Source: CAVTND01 sp963735955
GTDB lineage: Bacteria; Pseudomonadota; Gammaproteobacteria; Burkholderiales; Burkholderiaceae_F
Assembly (NCBI GenBank): GCA_963735955.1
Contig: CAVTND010000016.1
Span: 248,001-312,000, forward strand
DNA length: 64,000 nucleotides
Reading direction: 5' to 3'
The notes under the pieces were generated by a model, which was not told the DNA's origin, made no database searches, and saw only the letters and a list, made by a program, of their open reading frames with translations. Positions within the stretch are counted from its first letter, which is position 1; each line of letters opens with the position of its first letter. Below are positions 16,524-25,433 of this stretch, piece after piece. A program made the translations under genes and the position numbers.

Positions 16524-17195
16524 TCAGGTCCGCAGCAGTCCCATCTGCGTGGCCTCGTAGACCGCTTCGCCGCGCGAGTGCACGGCTAGTTTGCGATAGA
16601 TCTTCTTGATATGCGCCGTTACCGTATGCGGCGAAATGCCGAGGATCTCGCCGATCTCGTTGAAGCTCATGCCTTTGGCAAGCAATTGCAGGATCTCGGT
16701 CTCGCGCGCCGACAAGGGATTCTGCTCGGCGCCTGGGGCCCGCGCCGGTGCGCTGGTGCCCATGCGGTTGCGGATCGCGCGCAGGACACTGCGCGCCACG
16801 ACCGGGCTGACCGGTGAGCCGCCCGCACGCAGCAAGCGGATGCAGGAGATCACGTCGGCGGGAGCGGAGTCCTTGAGGATGTAGCCGGTGGCGCCGGCTT
16901 CGATCGAAGACACGACATGTTGCTCATCACCAAAGACAGTGACGACCATGATGTCGACGTCGGGCTTCTTCTGGCTGACCTGGCGGATCAGATCGATCCC
17001 GCTGCCGTCCGGCAGTCCGAGGTCGATCAGCATCACCTCGAAACTTTCGCGATCGACCAGGGCCTGCGCCTCGCGCTTGTTGGCCGCAGCTCCCACCAGC
17101 TTCATGCTGGGTTCGCCTTCGACAATCTGCACGAAGCGACGCCGAAACTCCGGTTCGTCTTCGACGATGATGACCGCTATCGGCTGTTCGCTCAT
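16524..17195 (-). CDS. NarL/FixJ-type response regulator
   Basis: A 223-residue two-component regulator. The receiver domain (1-125) has the acidic pair EDE at 12-14, phosphoacceptor Asp58 in VMLIDLGLPDGSG and Lys in YILKDSAPAD. The C-terminal LuxR-type HTH spans about 150-210 (LSARETEILQLLAKGMSFNE, ISPHTVTAHIKKIYRKL). It is the first gene of a pair with the 7TMR kinase. The target genes are unknown. A short CTGATCGTG direct repeat in tandem (17207-17228) lies just upstream of the start and could be part of the promoter or an operator, but this is weak. Confidence 0.93.
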   Translation of the reverse strand: MSEQPIAVIIVEDEPEFRRRFVQIVEGEPSMKLVGAAANKREAQALVDRESFEVMLIDLGLPDGSGIDLIRQVSQKKPDVDIMVVTVFGDEQHVVSSIEAGATGYILKDSAPADVISCIRLLRAGGSPVSPVVARSVLRAIRNRMGTSAPARAPGAEQNPLSARETEILQLLAKGMSFNEIGEILGISPHTVTAHIKKIYRKLAVHSRGEAVYEATQMGLLRT

Positions 17196-17302
17196 CGAGC
17201 CCCCTGATCGTGCTGATCGTGCTGATCATGCAATGGCGCGATCATAACTGGTGGGACTGTCCGCTGCGTCCCGCACTACGGGCAGACTTTTGGACGAAAA
17301 CG

Positions 17303-17938
17303 TCAAGGCGCGAGGCGCGTCCGCTGCCAGCCTGCAGCATCACGTGTATAGAGCAGGCGGTCGTGCATGCGGGAGGGGCGGCCCTGCCAGAATTCGATCG
17401 AATCCGGACGAACGCGGTAGCCGCCCCAGTGCGGCGGTCGAGATGGATTAGGTCCATGGCGGAGCCCCATCTCGGCCACGCGTGCGAGCAGCCAGGCTTT
17501 GCCCTGGATCGGCTGACTCTGGGGCGACGCCCAGGCACCGATCCGGCTCGTCCAGGGCCGACTGCGGAAATACTCGTCAGACTCTGGCGCATCCAGTCGC
17601 GCGACGCTGCCCTCGATGCGAACCTGGCGTTCGAGTTCGGGCCAGAACATCAGAAGGCTGGCACGCGGATTGGCGTCGAGTTCGACTCCTTTGCGGCTGT
17701 CGTAGTTGGTAAAGAACACGAACCCGGCATCGTCATAGCCCTTGAGCAGGACCATGCGCGCACTGGGACGACCATCGGCGTCCGCCGTGGCGAGCGCCAT
17801 TGCATTGGCTTCCCGCACCTCGGCCGCCATCGCTTCGTCCCACCAGCGCGTGAACTGGCGCAAGGGATCGGCGTCGCTGTGGTCATCATCCAGCGCCGCC
17901 TTTGAATACTCAACGCGCAGATCCGCAAGATTCCTCAT
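17303..17938 (-). CDS. pdxH: pyridoxamine 5'-phosphate oxidase
   Basis: A 211-residue FMN enzyme oxidising pyridoxamine/pyridoxine phosphate to pyridoxal phosphate. Family features include EANAMALATADADGRPSARM, VLLKGYDDAGFVFFTNYDSR, the FMN/substrate residues in ARLDAPESDEYFRSRPWTSR and the C-terminal signature FWQGRPSRMHDRLLY. Length is typical. It precedes the regulator gene on the same strand with about 107 bp between. PLP supply would serve kynureninase upstream, but pdxH is a housekeeping gene and the proximity need not mean anything. Confidence 0.95.
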   Translation of the reverse strand: MRNLADLRVEYSKAALDDDHSDADPLRQFTRWWDEAMAAEVREANAMALATADADGRPSARMVLLKGYDDAGFVFFTNYDSRKGVELDANPRASLLMFWPELERQVRIEGSVARLDAPESDEYFRSRPWTSRIGAWASPQSQPIQGKAWLLARVAEMGLRHGPNPSRPPHWGGYRVRPDSIEFWQGRPSRMHDRLLYTRDAAGWQRTRLAP

Positions 17939-17947
17939 GGCCCAAGT

Positions 17948-18577
17948 TTAGGTTGATGCGATTGAACTGCGGGCTGCTGCCCGCCGCGCGAGCCGCTCCA
18001 GGTGCGGATCGGCGATGCCGTGCTCGTGCAGCGCGCGCACGGTATTGATGAGGTAGTCAAGACTGGTTCCAAAGCGACCACAGCTGCCGCGCGCAAAGAC
18101 CTCGAGTATCTGACGCTCTTCGAGCCGTCCGGTGTAATTGGGAGCATCGCGCCGCACGACAAAGGCGATACCCTGGACCAGCGCGTCGGGCCCGGTTCGG
18201 CAGGCCAGCCAGCGCGGCTGATATGAGCCCATGAACATTTCGCGCTGCCATAGCCGGCGAAACTGCGCTGCAATGTGGCGCGCCGGTATCCTGAACACCA
18301 CGCCCGCGCATGAACCACCACGGTCGAGTCCAGCCACCAGCCCCGGACAGTCCGGAGTGCCTCGGTTGACCCGGCTCCACAAACAAAGACGCCGGTGGTA
18401 GCCGTGCACGCGCGCCGGCGCACGCCGGTCGTAGCTGAGTTCCGGCCGCCAGATCAGGGAGCCATAGCCGAACACCCACAAGGGTGCGCGCCCATTCCAA
18501 TCGGCCAGACAGGCGTCGAGAGAGGCCGAGAGTTCAGCACGGCCGAGTCGGCGCGGCTGATTGGACACTTTCTTCAT
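17948..18577 (-). CDS. ChaC-type gamma-glutamylcyclotransferase
   Basis: A 209-residue protein of the ChaC/GGCT-like fold, predicted to cleave glutathione to 5-oxoproline and Cys-Gly. The substrate loop WVFGYGSLIWRPE is intact, followed by RVHGYHRRLCLWSRVNRGTPD, and the catalytic Glu region MFMGSYQPRW. The ATG at 18577 overlaps the stop of the MFS gene (ATGA), so translation is coupled. The frame extends far upstream but only as antiphase of the MFS gene. pdxH begins 9 bp after this gene's stop. The order EamA-MFS-ChaC-pdxH on one strand suggests a single operon. Confidence 0.9.
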   Translation of the reverse strand: MKKVSNQPRRLGRAELSASLDACLADWNGRAPLWVFGYGSLIWRPELSYDRRAPARVHGYHRRLCLWSRVNRGTPDCPGLVAGLDRGGSCAGVVFRIPARHIAAQFRRLWQREMFMGSYQPRWLACRTGPDALVQGIAFVVRRDAPNYTGRLEERQILEVFARGSCGRFGTSLDYLINTVRALHEHGIADPHLERLARRAAARSSIAST

Positions 18578-19740
18578 CGAGCTTTTCGGTTGGACCAGCG
18601 TTGTCGTGCGGTGAGGCCGCCGGCGGCAAGTGCGGCGGCGATCACCCAGAAACTCGATCCCGCGCCCAGCACCGATCCGAATGCACCAAATACGAGGGGC
18701 AGTACAACATGGCTGCTGTTCATCAAGGTGGTGCGCACGCCGAGTGCCTCGCCGATCCTGCCGGCCGGCGAGCGCTCGTGCAGCAGCGACATTACATTCG
18801 GCTGGGCGGCGCCCAGGCCCAGACCGAGCAGGAAAGCGATCGCCAGCATCGGCTCCATGGACGAGAACAGCGGCATCAGTCCAAAGGCCGTGGCCGCGGT
18901 CAGCAACGTGAATACGAGTACCTGCCATTCGCTGAACCGGCGCGACAGCGCCGGCATCGCGAGCCGGATGACGAAGGTCGCCGCGGCGAAGCTGCCAAGC
19001 ACCAGGCCGATCTGCGATGCCGTGAGCCCGACGCTGGTGCCGTAGACCGGGACCAGAAACGTCTGCAGATCCCAGGCCATCGAGATCAGTCCCGAGGCAA
19101 TCAACACATGGCGCACTGAAGGATAGCGAAACAGATCGAAGGGGCTCGAGGACTGCGCGGCCTTCTCGCGTCGTTGTGCGGCCGGCAGCCGCGCGCGATG
19201 GACGAAGAGAATCGCCAGACTCAGGAGCATGATCAGCAGTATCAGGACGAAGGTCAGGCGATGGCCGATGTGATCGATGAGAAAACCGCTGGCGACCGGC
19301 GCGATCAGTCCGGAGGTCGAGAATCCGAGTGCAAGTATGGAAAACGCTGCCGGCCGCCGTCCGGGGTCGGCGAGTTCGCCAACCATATTCTGTGTCGTCA
19401 TCTGCAAGTACATGAATCCGGTGCCCAGTAAGGCCGCCGCTACCAGCAAGGGCGCGACATCGGCAACGGCATAGGGAAAGACAGCCGGCAGCGCCGCGCC
19501 GGTGGTCATCAGCGCGGTTCCCAGCATCAGTGGCCGGTAAGGGCCGACTTCGTCGAGCCAGCGACCGGCGCGCACGGCAAGCAGTGCGGGCACCAGTGCG
19601 AACAAGGCCATGATCACGCCCACGGTGAAGGTCGACGCCTTGTTGGACAGCGCGTAAAGCGAGCCGGTCAATCGTGCCGCGCCGAAGGCGGTATGGGTCA
19701 GTACGACGAACAGGACGATGCGCGCCAGCGAAATCTTCAT
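18574..19740 (-). CDS. MFS transporter
   Basis: A 388-residue major facilitator with about twelve hydrophobic helices. It starts MKISLARIVLFVVLTHTAFG at 19740, chosen because it overlaps the upstream EamA stop by 4 bp (ATGA); the frame is open 36 codons further but in charged, low-quality sequence. Motif-A-like RAGRWLDEVGPYRPL lies between helices 2 and 3, and a repeated form RRFSEWQ between 8 and 9. The substrate is unknown. It is sandwiched between EamA and ChaC genes with coupled stops and starts, so the three are probably made together. Confidence 0.9.
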   Translation of the reverse strand: MKISLARIVLFVVLTHTAFGAARLTGSLYALSNKASTFTVGVIMALFALVPALLAVRAGRWLDEVGPYRPLMLGTALMTTGAALPAVFPYAVADVAPLLVAAALLGTGFMYLQMTTQNMVGELADPGRRPAAFSILALGFSTSGLIAPVASGFLIDHIGHRLTFVLILLIMLLSLAILFVHRARLPAAQRREKAAQSSSPFDLFRYPSVRHVLIASGLISMAWDLQTFLVPVYGTSVGLTASQIGLVLGSFAAATFVIRLAMPALSRRFSEWQVLVFTLLTAATAFGLMPLFSSMEPMLAIAFLLGLGLGAAQPNVMSLLHERSPAGRIGEALGVRTTLMNSSHVVLPLVFGAFGSVLGAGSSFWVIAAALAAGGLTARQRWSNRKAR

Positions 19741-20633
19741 GTCGTGTTCGCAAGCCTGCTGCGCCATGCAACCAGGGCGACTCCTGCGCAGGTGATGGCG
19801 ATTCCCAGCGCCGTCAGGATCCCCGGCTGCACGCCGAACAGCAGCCACTCAAGTGCGACAGCGATGATCGGCGTCAGGTAGAGCAGACTGGTCACGCGCG
19901 TGGCCTCCCCTCGACGCATCAAGGTGTGGAGCGCATTGACCGCGAAAATCGAAGCGAATACAACCAGAAAGACGATTGAGCCGACCAGGGTCCATGACCA
20001 ATCGACGCGGAAGCCTTCGACCAGGAGGGCGAGCGGCGCCAACAGGGCGAGACTGGCAGCAAACTGAACGACGGTGGCTGCACGCAGATCTACCGCCGGA
20101 CAGAACACACGCTGATACAGCGTTCCAGCGGTGATCGACGCCAGCGCAATCGTGACCGCAATCAGTGCACTGGCGCTCATCGCGTCAATGTCGATCTTGT
20201 GCCAGACCACCAGCGCGACTCCGGCCAGGCCAAGCAAGACGCCGGTCCACTGCGGCGCCCGCAGCCGCTCGCCAGTCAGCGGTGCCGCGACGGTTGCGGT
20301 GGCGAGCGGTTGCAGGGCAAGCACCAGGGCCGTGATCCCGGCCGACATGCCGAGATACTGCGCGTAGTGGCTGCCGCCGAGATTGATCGCATGCATCAGC
20401 AGGCCGGCGACTCCGACATGAATCCATTCGCGGCGCGACCGCGGCCAGGCCGGCCGCGCGAGCAGCGCGAGAGGTATCACCAGCAGCAGGCCGAATGCAA
20501 AGCGCAAGGACAGGAATGTGAACGGGGCAGCGAATTGCAGCCCGGCCTTGGTGGCGAGGTAGCCCGATCCCCAGACGATCACGAAGTACCAGGCCAGCCA
20601 CGAACTGGCGGAAAAGCGCTGCAAGTCGCTCAC
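19737..20633 (-). CDS. EamA/DMT-family transporter
   Basis: A 298-residue inner-membrane protein with two EamA repeats and ten hydrophobic segments. Signatures are WYFVIVWGSGYLATKAGLQ at the start of repeat one and VNALHTLMRRGEATRVTSLLYLTPI in repeat two, as in RhtA/YdcZ-like metabolite exporters. Unlike the EamA gene at 4.7-5.6 kb it is intact. It heads the coupled EamA-MFS-ChaC set. The pairing of two exporters with a glutathione-degrading enzyme is suggestive of amino-acid or peptide export, but no substrate can be named. Confidence 0.92.
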   Translation of the reverse strand: MSDLQRFSASSWLAWYFVIVWGSGYLATKAGLQFAAPFTFLSLRFAFGLLLVIPLALLARPAWPRSRREWIHVGVAGLLMHAINLGGSHYAQYLGMSAGITALVLALQPLATATVAAPLTGERLRAPQWTGVLLGLAGVALVVWHKIDIDAMSASALIAVTIALASITAGTLYQRVFCPAVDLRAATVVQFAASLALLAPLALLVEGFRVDWSWTLVGSIVFLVVFASIFAVNALHTLMRRGEATRVTSLLYLTPIIAVALEWLLFGVQPGILTALGIAITCAGVALVAWRSRLANTT

Positions 20634-20722
20634 GGGGCAATTGTTGCAGACACCGGCCGCCGGCGCCGTTGATTCCCCACTTGTGCATCGCGTCGGCCGC
20701 CGGCCGACGCAAGCGCAGCTCT

Positions 20723-21706
20723 CTACTGCTCGAGCTTGATTCCCTGGCGCTTGACCAGATCGATCATCTTGTCGCGCTCGGAAATGATCTGAGCGCGAAA
20801 CTCGGCCGGCGTATTGCCGATCGGCTGCATGCCCTGCGCCCGCAGCTTCTCGCGCACGGCCGGGTTCTGCAGCGTCTTGACCGCAGCGTCATACAGTCTC
20901 TTGATGATGTCGTCCGGCGTTTTCGCAGGCGCAAGCAACCCGTACCAGACCTGATCGTTGACCGCCGGCATCTTCAGTTCGGCCAGGGTGGGCACGTTGG
21001 GCAATACGTCCACCCGTTTGGGTGCAGCAACTGCAAGCGGGCGCAGCGCCCCGTTCTGGATGTGCGGCAGTGAGGACGGCAGGTTGTCCATCAGAATTTC
21101 GACCTGGCCAGCGATCACATCGTTGAGCGCCGGACCCGAACCACGGTAGGGAATGTGCAGGATGTATGTGTCGCTGGCGACCTTGAACAGTTCGCCCATC
21201 ATGTGATTGATACTGCAGGTGCCCGATGAAGCGAAAGAGTACTTGCCCGGATTCGCCTTCAGCAATGCGACGAATTCGCCCATGTTCTGCGCCTTGACCT
21301 TGCCTGGATTGACCGTGATGACGTTGGGTACACCGACCAGGTTGGTGATCATCGCGAAGTCGTCGGGCGACTTGTAGGGCAGCTTCGGATTGCACGCGGG
21401 ATTGACCGCCATCGTCGATACGGTGGCCATGCCGATCGTGTAGCCGTCCGGTGCGGCGCGCGAAATTTCGAGCGCGCCAATGGCGCCGCCACCACCGCCG
21501 CGATTTTCCACGACCACGGCAACCCCAAGGTTCTTGCCGAGGTCTTCGGCGACAATGCGCGCAACGATGTCGGTGGTGCCCCCGGGCGGGAACGGGATGA
21601 TCCAGCGGATCGGTTTGGTCGGGTACTGCTGCGCGAACGCGGCGCCTTGCGCCAAAGCAGATATCAGCAGCGCGGCAGCAAGTGCGCGCACGAGCAAAGC
21701 CAGCAT
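20723..21706 (-). CDS. Bug/TctC-type tripartite tricarboxylate transporter receptor
   Basis: A 327-residue periplasmic binding protein. The ATG at 21706 follows a GGAGG site and begins a signal peptide ending QGAAFAQQ. The mature protein starts YPTKPIRWIIPFPPGGTTD, the universal Bug start, followed by VVENRGGGGGAIG, AAPDGYTIGMAT, and HIPYRGSGPALNDVIAGQVE. Bug proteins bind carboxylates or other small metabolites; very large expansions are a hallmark of Burkholderiales. The membrane partners TctA/TctB are not nearby, so this is one of the common orphan receptors. The ligand is unknown. Confidence 0.95.
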   Translation of the reverse strand: MLALLVRALAAALLISALAQGAAFAQQYPTKPIRWIIPFPPGGTTDIVARIVAEDLGKNLGVAVVVENRGGGGGAIGALEISRAAPDGYTIGMATVSTMAVNPACNPKLPYKSPDDFAMITNLVGVPNVITVNPGKVKAQNMGEFVALLKANPGKYSFASSGTCSINHMMGELFKVASDTYILHIPYRGSGPALNDVIAGQVEILMDNLPSSLPHIQNGALRPLAVAAPKRVDVLPNVPTLAELKMPAVNDQVWYGLLAPAKTPDDIIKRLYDAAVKTLQNPAVREKLRAQGMQPIGNTPAEFRAQIISERDKMIDLVKRQGIKLEQ

Positions 21707-21820
21707 CGGTGAATCCTCCGAAAATTGATGCGAGCACACCGGGCCGCCCCGGTTCCCGCGGCAGGTTAACACGCGTGCGCGGCGGTCCGGCGGACGAAAC
21801 TGCGATCGCTGCCGGCCGTG

Positions 21821-22720
21821 TCAGGCTTTGCGGATCAGCAGCAGCGGCAAATCGGTGTGCGCCGTTACGCGCGTGGCCACCGAACCCATGACGGCCGCAT
21901 GAAATGCGCCGTGCCCGTGCGATCCCATGACCAGGAGGTCGAGTTTCTTCTTCTTCGCATACGCAGCTAGTTCATCGCCGGGGTTGCCGATCAAGCAGAC
22001 TTCGTCAGCATGCACCTTGGCCTTCGCGAGCAGCTTGCGCACCGGTCCGACCGCCGTCTCGAAGGCTTTCTTCCGCAGCGCCAACACTTCCTCCTCCGAG
22101 AAGGCCGGCAGCGCCATGCCTGCCATGTCAGGCATCACCGTACCGGCGAAATCCGGGACCACGTGCAGCAGCACGAATTGGGGTTTGGCGCCGAACAGAT
22201 CTGAATGACGCAGCACGTACTTGATCGCTTCCCGTCCATACTTGCTGCCATCGACCGCAATTCCGACGTGCAGGGAGTCGGCGGGAACACTGGTGCGATC
22301 CCGGATCAGCAGCATCGGTGCTTTGCTGCGCGCCATCACCTCGTGGGTGATCGATCCGAACAGCAGCCCTCGCAGGGACGAGTGTCCGTGCGAGCCCATG
22401 ACGATCAGGTCGCACTTGGATTTTCCCGCCGCCTCGCTGATCTTCTCGCCCGGGTCCCCAAGCAGGTAGTGCGCGCTCACCGTAAGTCCGGAGCGCGCCA
22501 GCTTCTCGATGGCCGGCTTGAGCAACTTGTCGGCCTCTTCAGCGTGATAGTTGTGGACCAGTTCGGCGCCGACGACACGCGCCGCTCGCGCCGGAACCGG
22601 GACCTGGACATTCACGATCTCCACGGTCGGGTCTTTGCCGATCAGGGTGGAGCGCGAGGCGACAAAGTCAATAGCGGCCCGGCAGTGCTTGCTGCCATCG
22701 ACCGGTAGCAGGATTCTCAT
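21821..22720 (-). CDS. tandem universal stress protein
   Basis: A 299-residue protein made of two Usp domains. Domain one starts MRILLPVDGSKHCRAAIDFV and has the nucleotide motif MGSHGHSSLRGLLFGSITHE; domain two starts around residue 150 (LHVGIAVDGSKYGREAIKYV) and has MGSHGHGAFHAAVMGSVATR. Both therefore keep the G-x2-G-x9-G-[ST] ATP-binding pattern. Tandem Usp proteins are associated with stress and growth-arrest responses. It is divergent from tcdA with a 112-bp gap. A second, single-domain Usp gene lies just 1 kb away at 23.7 kb. Confidence 0.95.
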   Translation of the reverse strand: MRILLPVDGSKHCRAAIDFVASRSTLIGKDPTVEIVNVQVPVPARAARVVGAELVHNYHAEEADKLLKPAIEKLARSGLTVSAHYLLGDPGEKISEAAGKSKCDLIVMGSHGHSSLRGLLFGSITHEVMARSKAPMLLIRDRTSVPADSLHVGIAVDGSKYGREAIKYVLRHSDLFGAKPQFVLLHVVPDFAGTVMPDMAGMALPAFSEEEVLALRKKAFETAVGPVRKLLAKAKVHADEVCLIGNPGDELAAYAKKKKLDLLVMGSHGHGAFHAAVMGSVATRVTAHTDLPLLLIRKA

Positions 22721-22832
22721 TGGTGACTCTCCAGGATGTTGAAGAGTCTAAGGCAGGTGAGGGCGGGCGCCATGACGCAAGGCAAGTCCGGCAAACAGGC
22801 TGCACGGTTAAGCTTGCAGTAGACCCTGCCTG

Positions 22833-23663
22833 ATGCACATGTCCCCGGACGACCACGCCTATTCCGGCACGGACCTCGAGCGCCGTTTTAGCGGTATCGC
22901 CCGGCTATATGGCGAGTCCGGAGCGGCGCGATTGCGCGGTGCCCATGTGGCGGTCGTTGGTCTGGGCGGCGTGGGCTCGTGGGCGGCCGAAGCGCTGGCG
23001 CGTTCAGCAATCGGACAGTTGACACTGATCGACTATGACCACATCGCAGAGTCGAATACGAATCGGCAGATCCAGGCGATCGACGGTGCCTATGGCCGAA
23101 GCAAGATCGAGGCCATGGCTGAGCGGATCGCCGCCATCAATCCGGTGTGCAAGGTGCAATGCGTCGATGAGTTTGTGACGCCGGACAACGCGGATCGTCT
23201 GATCATTGGATTTGATGCGGTGCTCGACTGCATAGACCAGGTGCACGGGAAGGCGGCGTTGATAGCGCGCGGTCGCCTGCTGTCAATCCGCGTCTACACC
23301 TGTGGGGCAGCCGGTGGTCGCATCGATCCGACTCAAATCGCCTGCGCGGACCTGGCGCTGGCGAGCGGTGATCCGCTACTCGCCAGCGTGCGTCATCGAC
23401 TTCGTCGGAAGTATGGTTTTCCGGCAGCGGGCGCAACCGGCAAGCGCTCGGCCGTCTTTGGAGTAACGGCAATCTATTCGCCGGAGCCGGTTCGTCGCCC
23501 GCCCGCTGCCATGGAAGGAACTGAAGACAAGGCCGGGCGGATTGAGGGCAACCTGGCGTGCAGTGGCTATGGCTCCAGCGTTGTCGTCACTGCGGCGATG
23601 GGAATGATGGCCGCAGGCAAAGCCATGGCCAGCCTGGCCCAGGACACGGCCAAGATCGATTGA
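22833..23663 (+). CDS. tcdA: tRNA threonylcarbamoyladenosine dehydratase
   Basis: A 276-residue E1-like (ThiF/MoeB superfamily) protein predicted to cyclise t6A to ct6A in tRNA. The N-terminal RRFSGIARLYGESGAARLRG is diagnostic for TcdA/CsdL. The ATP-binding Rossmann loop is VVGLGGVGSWAAEALARS, followed by LIDYDHIAESNTNRQ. C-terminal elements CSGYGSSVVVTAAMG match the family. E. coli TcdA is 268 residues. An ATG two codons inside (MSPDDH, 22839) is an equally good start. Confidence 0.93.
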   Translation: MHMSPDDHAYSGTDLERRFSGIARLYGESGAARLRGAHVAVVGLGGVGSWAAEALARSAIGQLTLIDYDHIAESNTNRQIQAIDGAYGRSKIEAMAERIAAINPVCKVQCVDEFVTPDNADRLIIGFDAVLDCIDQVHGKAALIARGRLLSIRVYTCGAAGGRIDPTQIACADLALASGDPLLASVRHRLRRKYGFPAAGATGKRSAVFGVTAIYSPEPVRRPPAAMEGTEDKAGRIEGNLACSGYGSSVVVTAAMGMMAAGKAMASLAQDTAKID

Positions 23664-23724
23664 CGACAGTCAAGCGAAATCCGGGATCGCGGCGTAAGCT
23701 TGTACTGGCCTAGGGAGGAAGTCG

Positions 23725-24159
23725 ATGTTCAAGAAAATACTGCTGCCGACCGACGGTTCGGACCAGTCTGACAAGGCGATTGCCGGGGCGGTCGATTTTG
23801 CAAAGACACTTGGCGCCAGCATCGTCGGCATGACGGCGGTGGAGCCATATTCGTATGCCAACCTGTCCGAGTATCAGCCGGAGTCACCAGAAGACTACGA
23901 GGCCCGCCATGCCAAGGTCGCCGCCGCGCGCCTGGCCAAGATCGCCGCTGTGGCGGCCAAGCGCGGGGTCAAGGCCGAAACCAAGACCGTCCACTCGTTT
24001 TCGCCCTATGAGGCGATCATCAAGGCCGCGACCGAAAGTGGTTGCGACCTGATCTTCATGTCGTCGCACGGACGGCGCGGCCTGGATGCACTCCTGCTGG
24101 GCAGTGAAACTCAGAAGGTTTTGACCCATTCCAAGATCCCGGTAATGGTCTATCGTTAG
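23725..24159 (+). CDS. universal stress protein, single domain
   Basis: A 144-residue UspA-like protein starting after an AGGGAGGA ribosome-binding site. It opens MFKKILLPTDGSDQSDKAIA and carries the ATP motif MSSHGRRGLDALLLGSETQK and the last strand KIPVMVYR. It follows tcdA by 61 bp and is closed by a strong intrinsic terminator at 24206-24239. Family knowledge points to a stress-linked nucleotide-binding role without a defined substrate. Confidence 0.95.
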   Translation: MFKKILLPTDGSDQSDKAIAGAVDFAKTLGASIVGMTAVEPYSYANLSEYQPESPEDYEARHAKVAAARLAKIAAVAAKRGVKAETKTVHSFSPYEAIIKAATESGCDLIFMSSHGRRGLDALLLGSETQKVLTHSKIPVMVYR

Positions 24160-24205
24160 GACTGCAGCGGGATTCCGCTGCGTTACACGGCGATCCGTCG
24201 CCGCG

Positions 24206-24239
24206 AGGCCCGGCCCAGCTTGCTGCGCCGGGCCTTTTT
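24206..24239 (+). terminator. Rho-independent terminator after usp
   Basis: AGGCCCGGC at 24206-24214 pairs perfectly with GCCGGGCCT at 24227-24235 across a 12-base loop, followed by TTTTT ending at 24239. It terminates the tcdA-usp direction and sits just before the convergent Rieske gene's stop. Confidence 0.9.
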
Positions 24240-24254
24240 GTGGGCTGGATTTTC

Positions 24255-25385
24255 TTACGGCGTTCGACGATGTCCCATTTCGCGCCGTATCCAGTCGTGC
24301 AGATGAATCATGCCGTCTTCGTGCGGCGAGTGGTACGGACCTTCGTCGTCTTCGCCCGCAAGCCAGAGCGCGCGGCGTCCCCGATGCAGCCGTATACAGG
24401 CCTGCGCATCCTCGACTGCCGACTCGGCATAGGCGGCCTGATGGGCGTCAACAATCTGGCGCTCGAAGGCATGCACTTCCTCGGGATAGTAGAACTCGAC
24501 GATGTTGGTCGTGTGATCAGGCGAACGCGGTATCAGTGTGCTGACCACCAGCGCCTGCGGGTACCACTCAAGCATGACGTTCGGATACAGGATCGACCAC
24601 ACCGTGCCGTACTTCGGCAGCGCGCCGCCCGAGTACGCGAGGATGACGTCACGGTATCTCTGGTAGTTGGGCGACACCTGTGCCGCCAAACCATCTTTTA
24701 TGCCGAGAATCTGATAGCTCCAGTGCTCGCCAAAGCGCCACTCGTAGTTGCCGGCATCGACCCATTTCTGCAGGCCGGGATGCATCGCCTCGACGTGATA
24801 CAGCTCGAGAAAGATTTCAAGGAAAGTCTTCCAGTTAAATGGACATTCCTCGACGATCGCCTTGTCGAATACCAGGCGCGAGTAGTCGTAATCCGCCGCG
24901 AGTGGAAAGTCGGCAAGATCGGCTGCCGCGTTGTGCGGGCCAGCGAACAGCAGCCCCTGCCACTCCATGAGCGCCGTCTTCGGCAGCGCACAGTCCGGTG
25001 TTACATCGAAGTCCGGCGCTCCAAGCAGCCGGCCGTCAAGATCGTAGGTCCAGCGGTGCAGCGGGCATACGAGATTCTGATGATGCCCACGGCCTTCGAG
25101 GATCAATCCTTGTCGGTGACGGCAGGTATTGGACAAGAGATTGACGCCATTGGGGCCGTGCACCAGCGCCTTGCCGTGCTCGGTCCAGGGCAGGGTCATC
25201 GTGTCACCCAACTCGGGCACCATCATCCGGCTGCCAACGTAATTCGGCCCCTTGCCGAACAGCAGCATTGACTCGCGCTCGAACCAGCTGCGATCGAAGT
25301 AGCTCGCAATCGCCAGCGGCGTGGAACGCGCCTGCATGGCTGCATCCAGATTGGATCGGCGCGAGATCGAGTCAGGTGAGTTCAT
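24255..25385 (-). CDS. Rieske non-haem iron oxygenase, alpha subunit type
   Basis: A 376-residue aromatic-ring-hydroxylating-type oxygenase. The Rieske cluster ligands are Cys-x-His in NTCRHRQGLIL and Cys-x2-His in LVCPLHRWTYDLDG. The C-terminal catalytic domain has the 2-His part of the facial triad in ELYHVEAMHPGLQ and a downstream Asp in EDAQACIRLHRGR. The start at 25385 (MNSPDSISRRS) is favoured over an ATG seven codons upstream. No ferredoxin or reductase gene is adjacent, so electron donors must be elsewhere. Members with this look include choline/carnitine-type monooxygenases as well as aromatic dioxygenases; the substrate is not resolvable here. Confidence 0.9.
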   Translation of the reverse strand: MNSPDSISRRSNLDAAMQARSTPLAIASYFDRSWFERESMLLFGKGPNYVGSRMMVPELGDTMTLPWTEHGKALVHGPNGVNLLSNTCRHRQGLILEGRGHHQNLVCPLHRWTYDLDGRLLGAPDFDVTPDCALPKTALMEWQGLLFAGPHNAAADLADFPLAADYDYSRLVFDKAIVEECPFNWKTFLEIFLELYHVEAMHPGLQKWVDAGNYEWRFGEHWSYQILGIKDGLAAQVSPNYQRYRDVILAYSGGALPKYGTVWSILYPNVMLEWYPQALVVSTLIPRSPDHTTNIVEFYYPEEVHAFERQIVDAHQAAYAESAVEDAQACIRLHRGRRALWLAGEDDEGPYHSPHEDGMIHLHDWIRREMGHRRTP

Positions 25386-25433
25386 CGTCGGTGCCTGAAC
25401 GTACACAGGCTGGGACGAACCAGCGGCGCCGGA

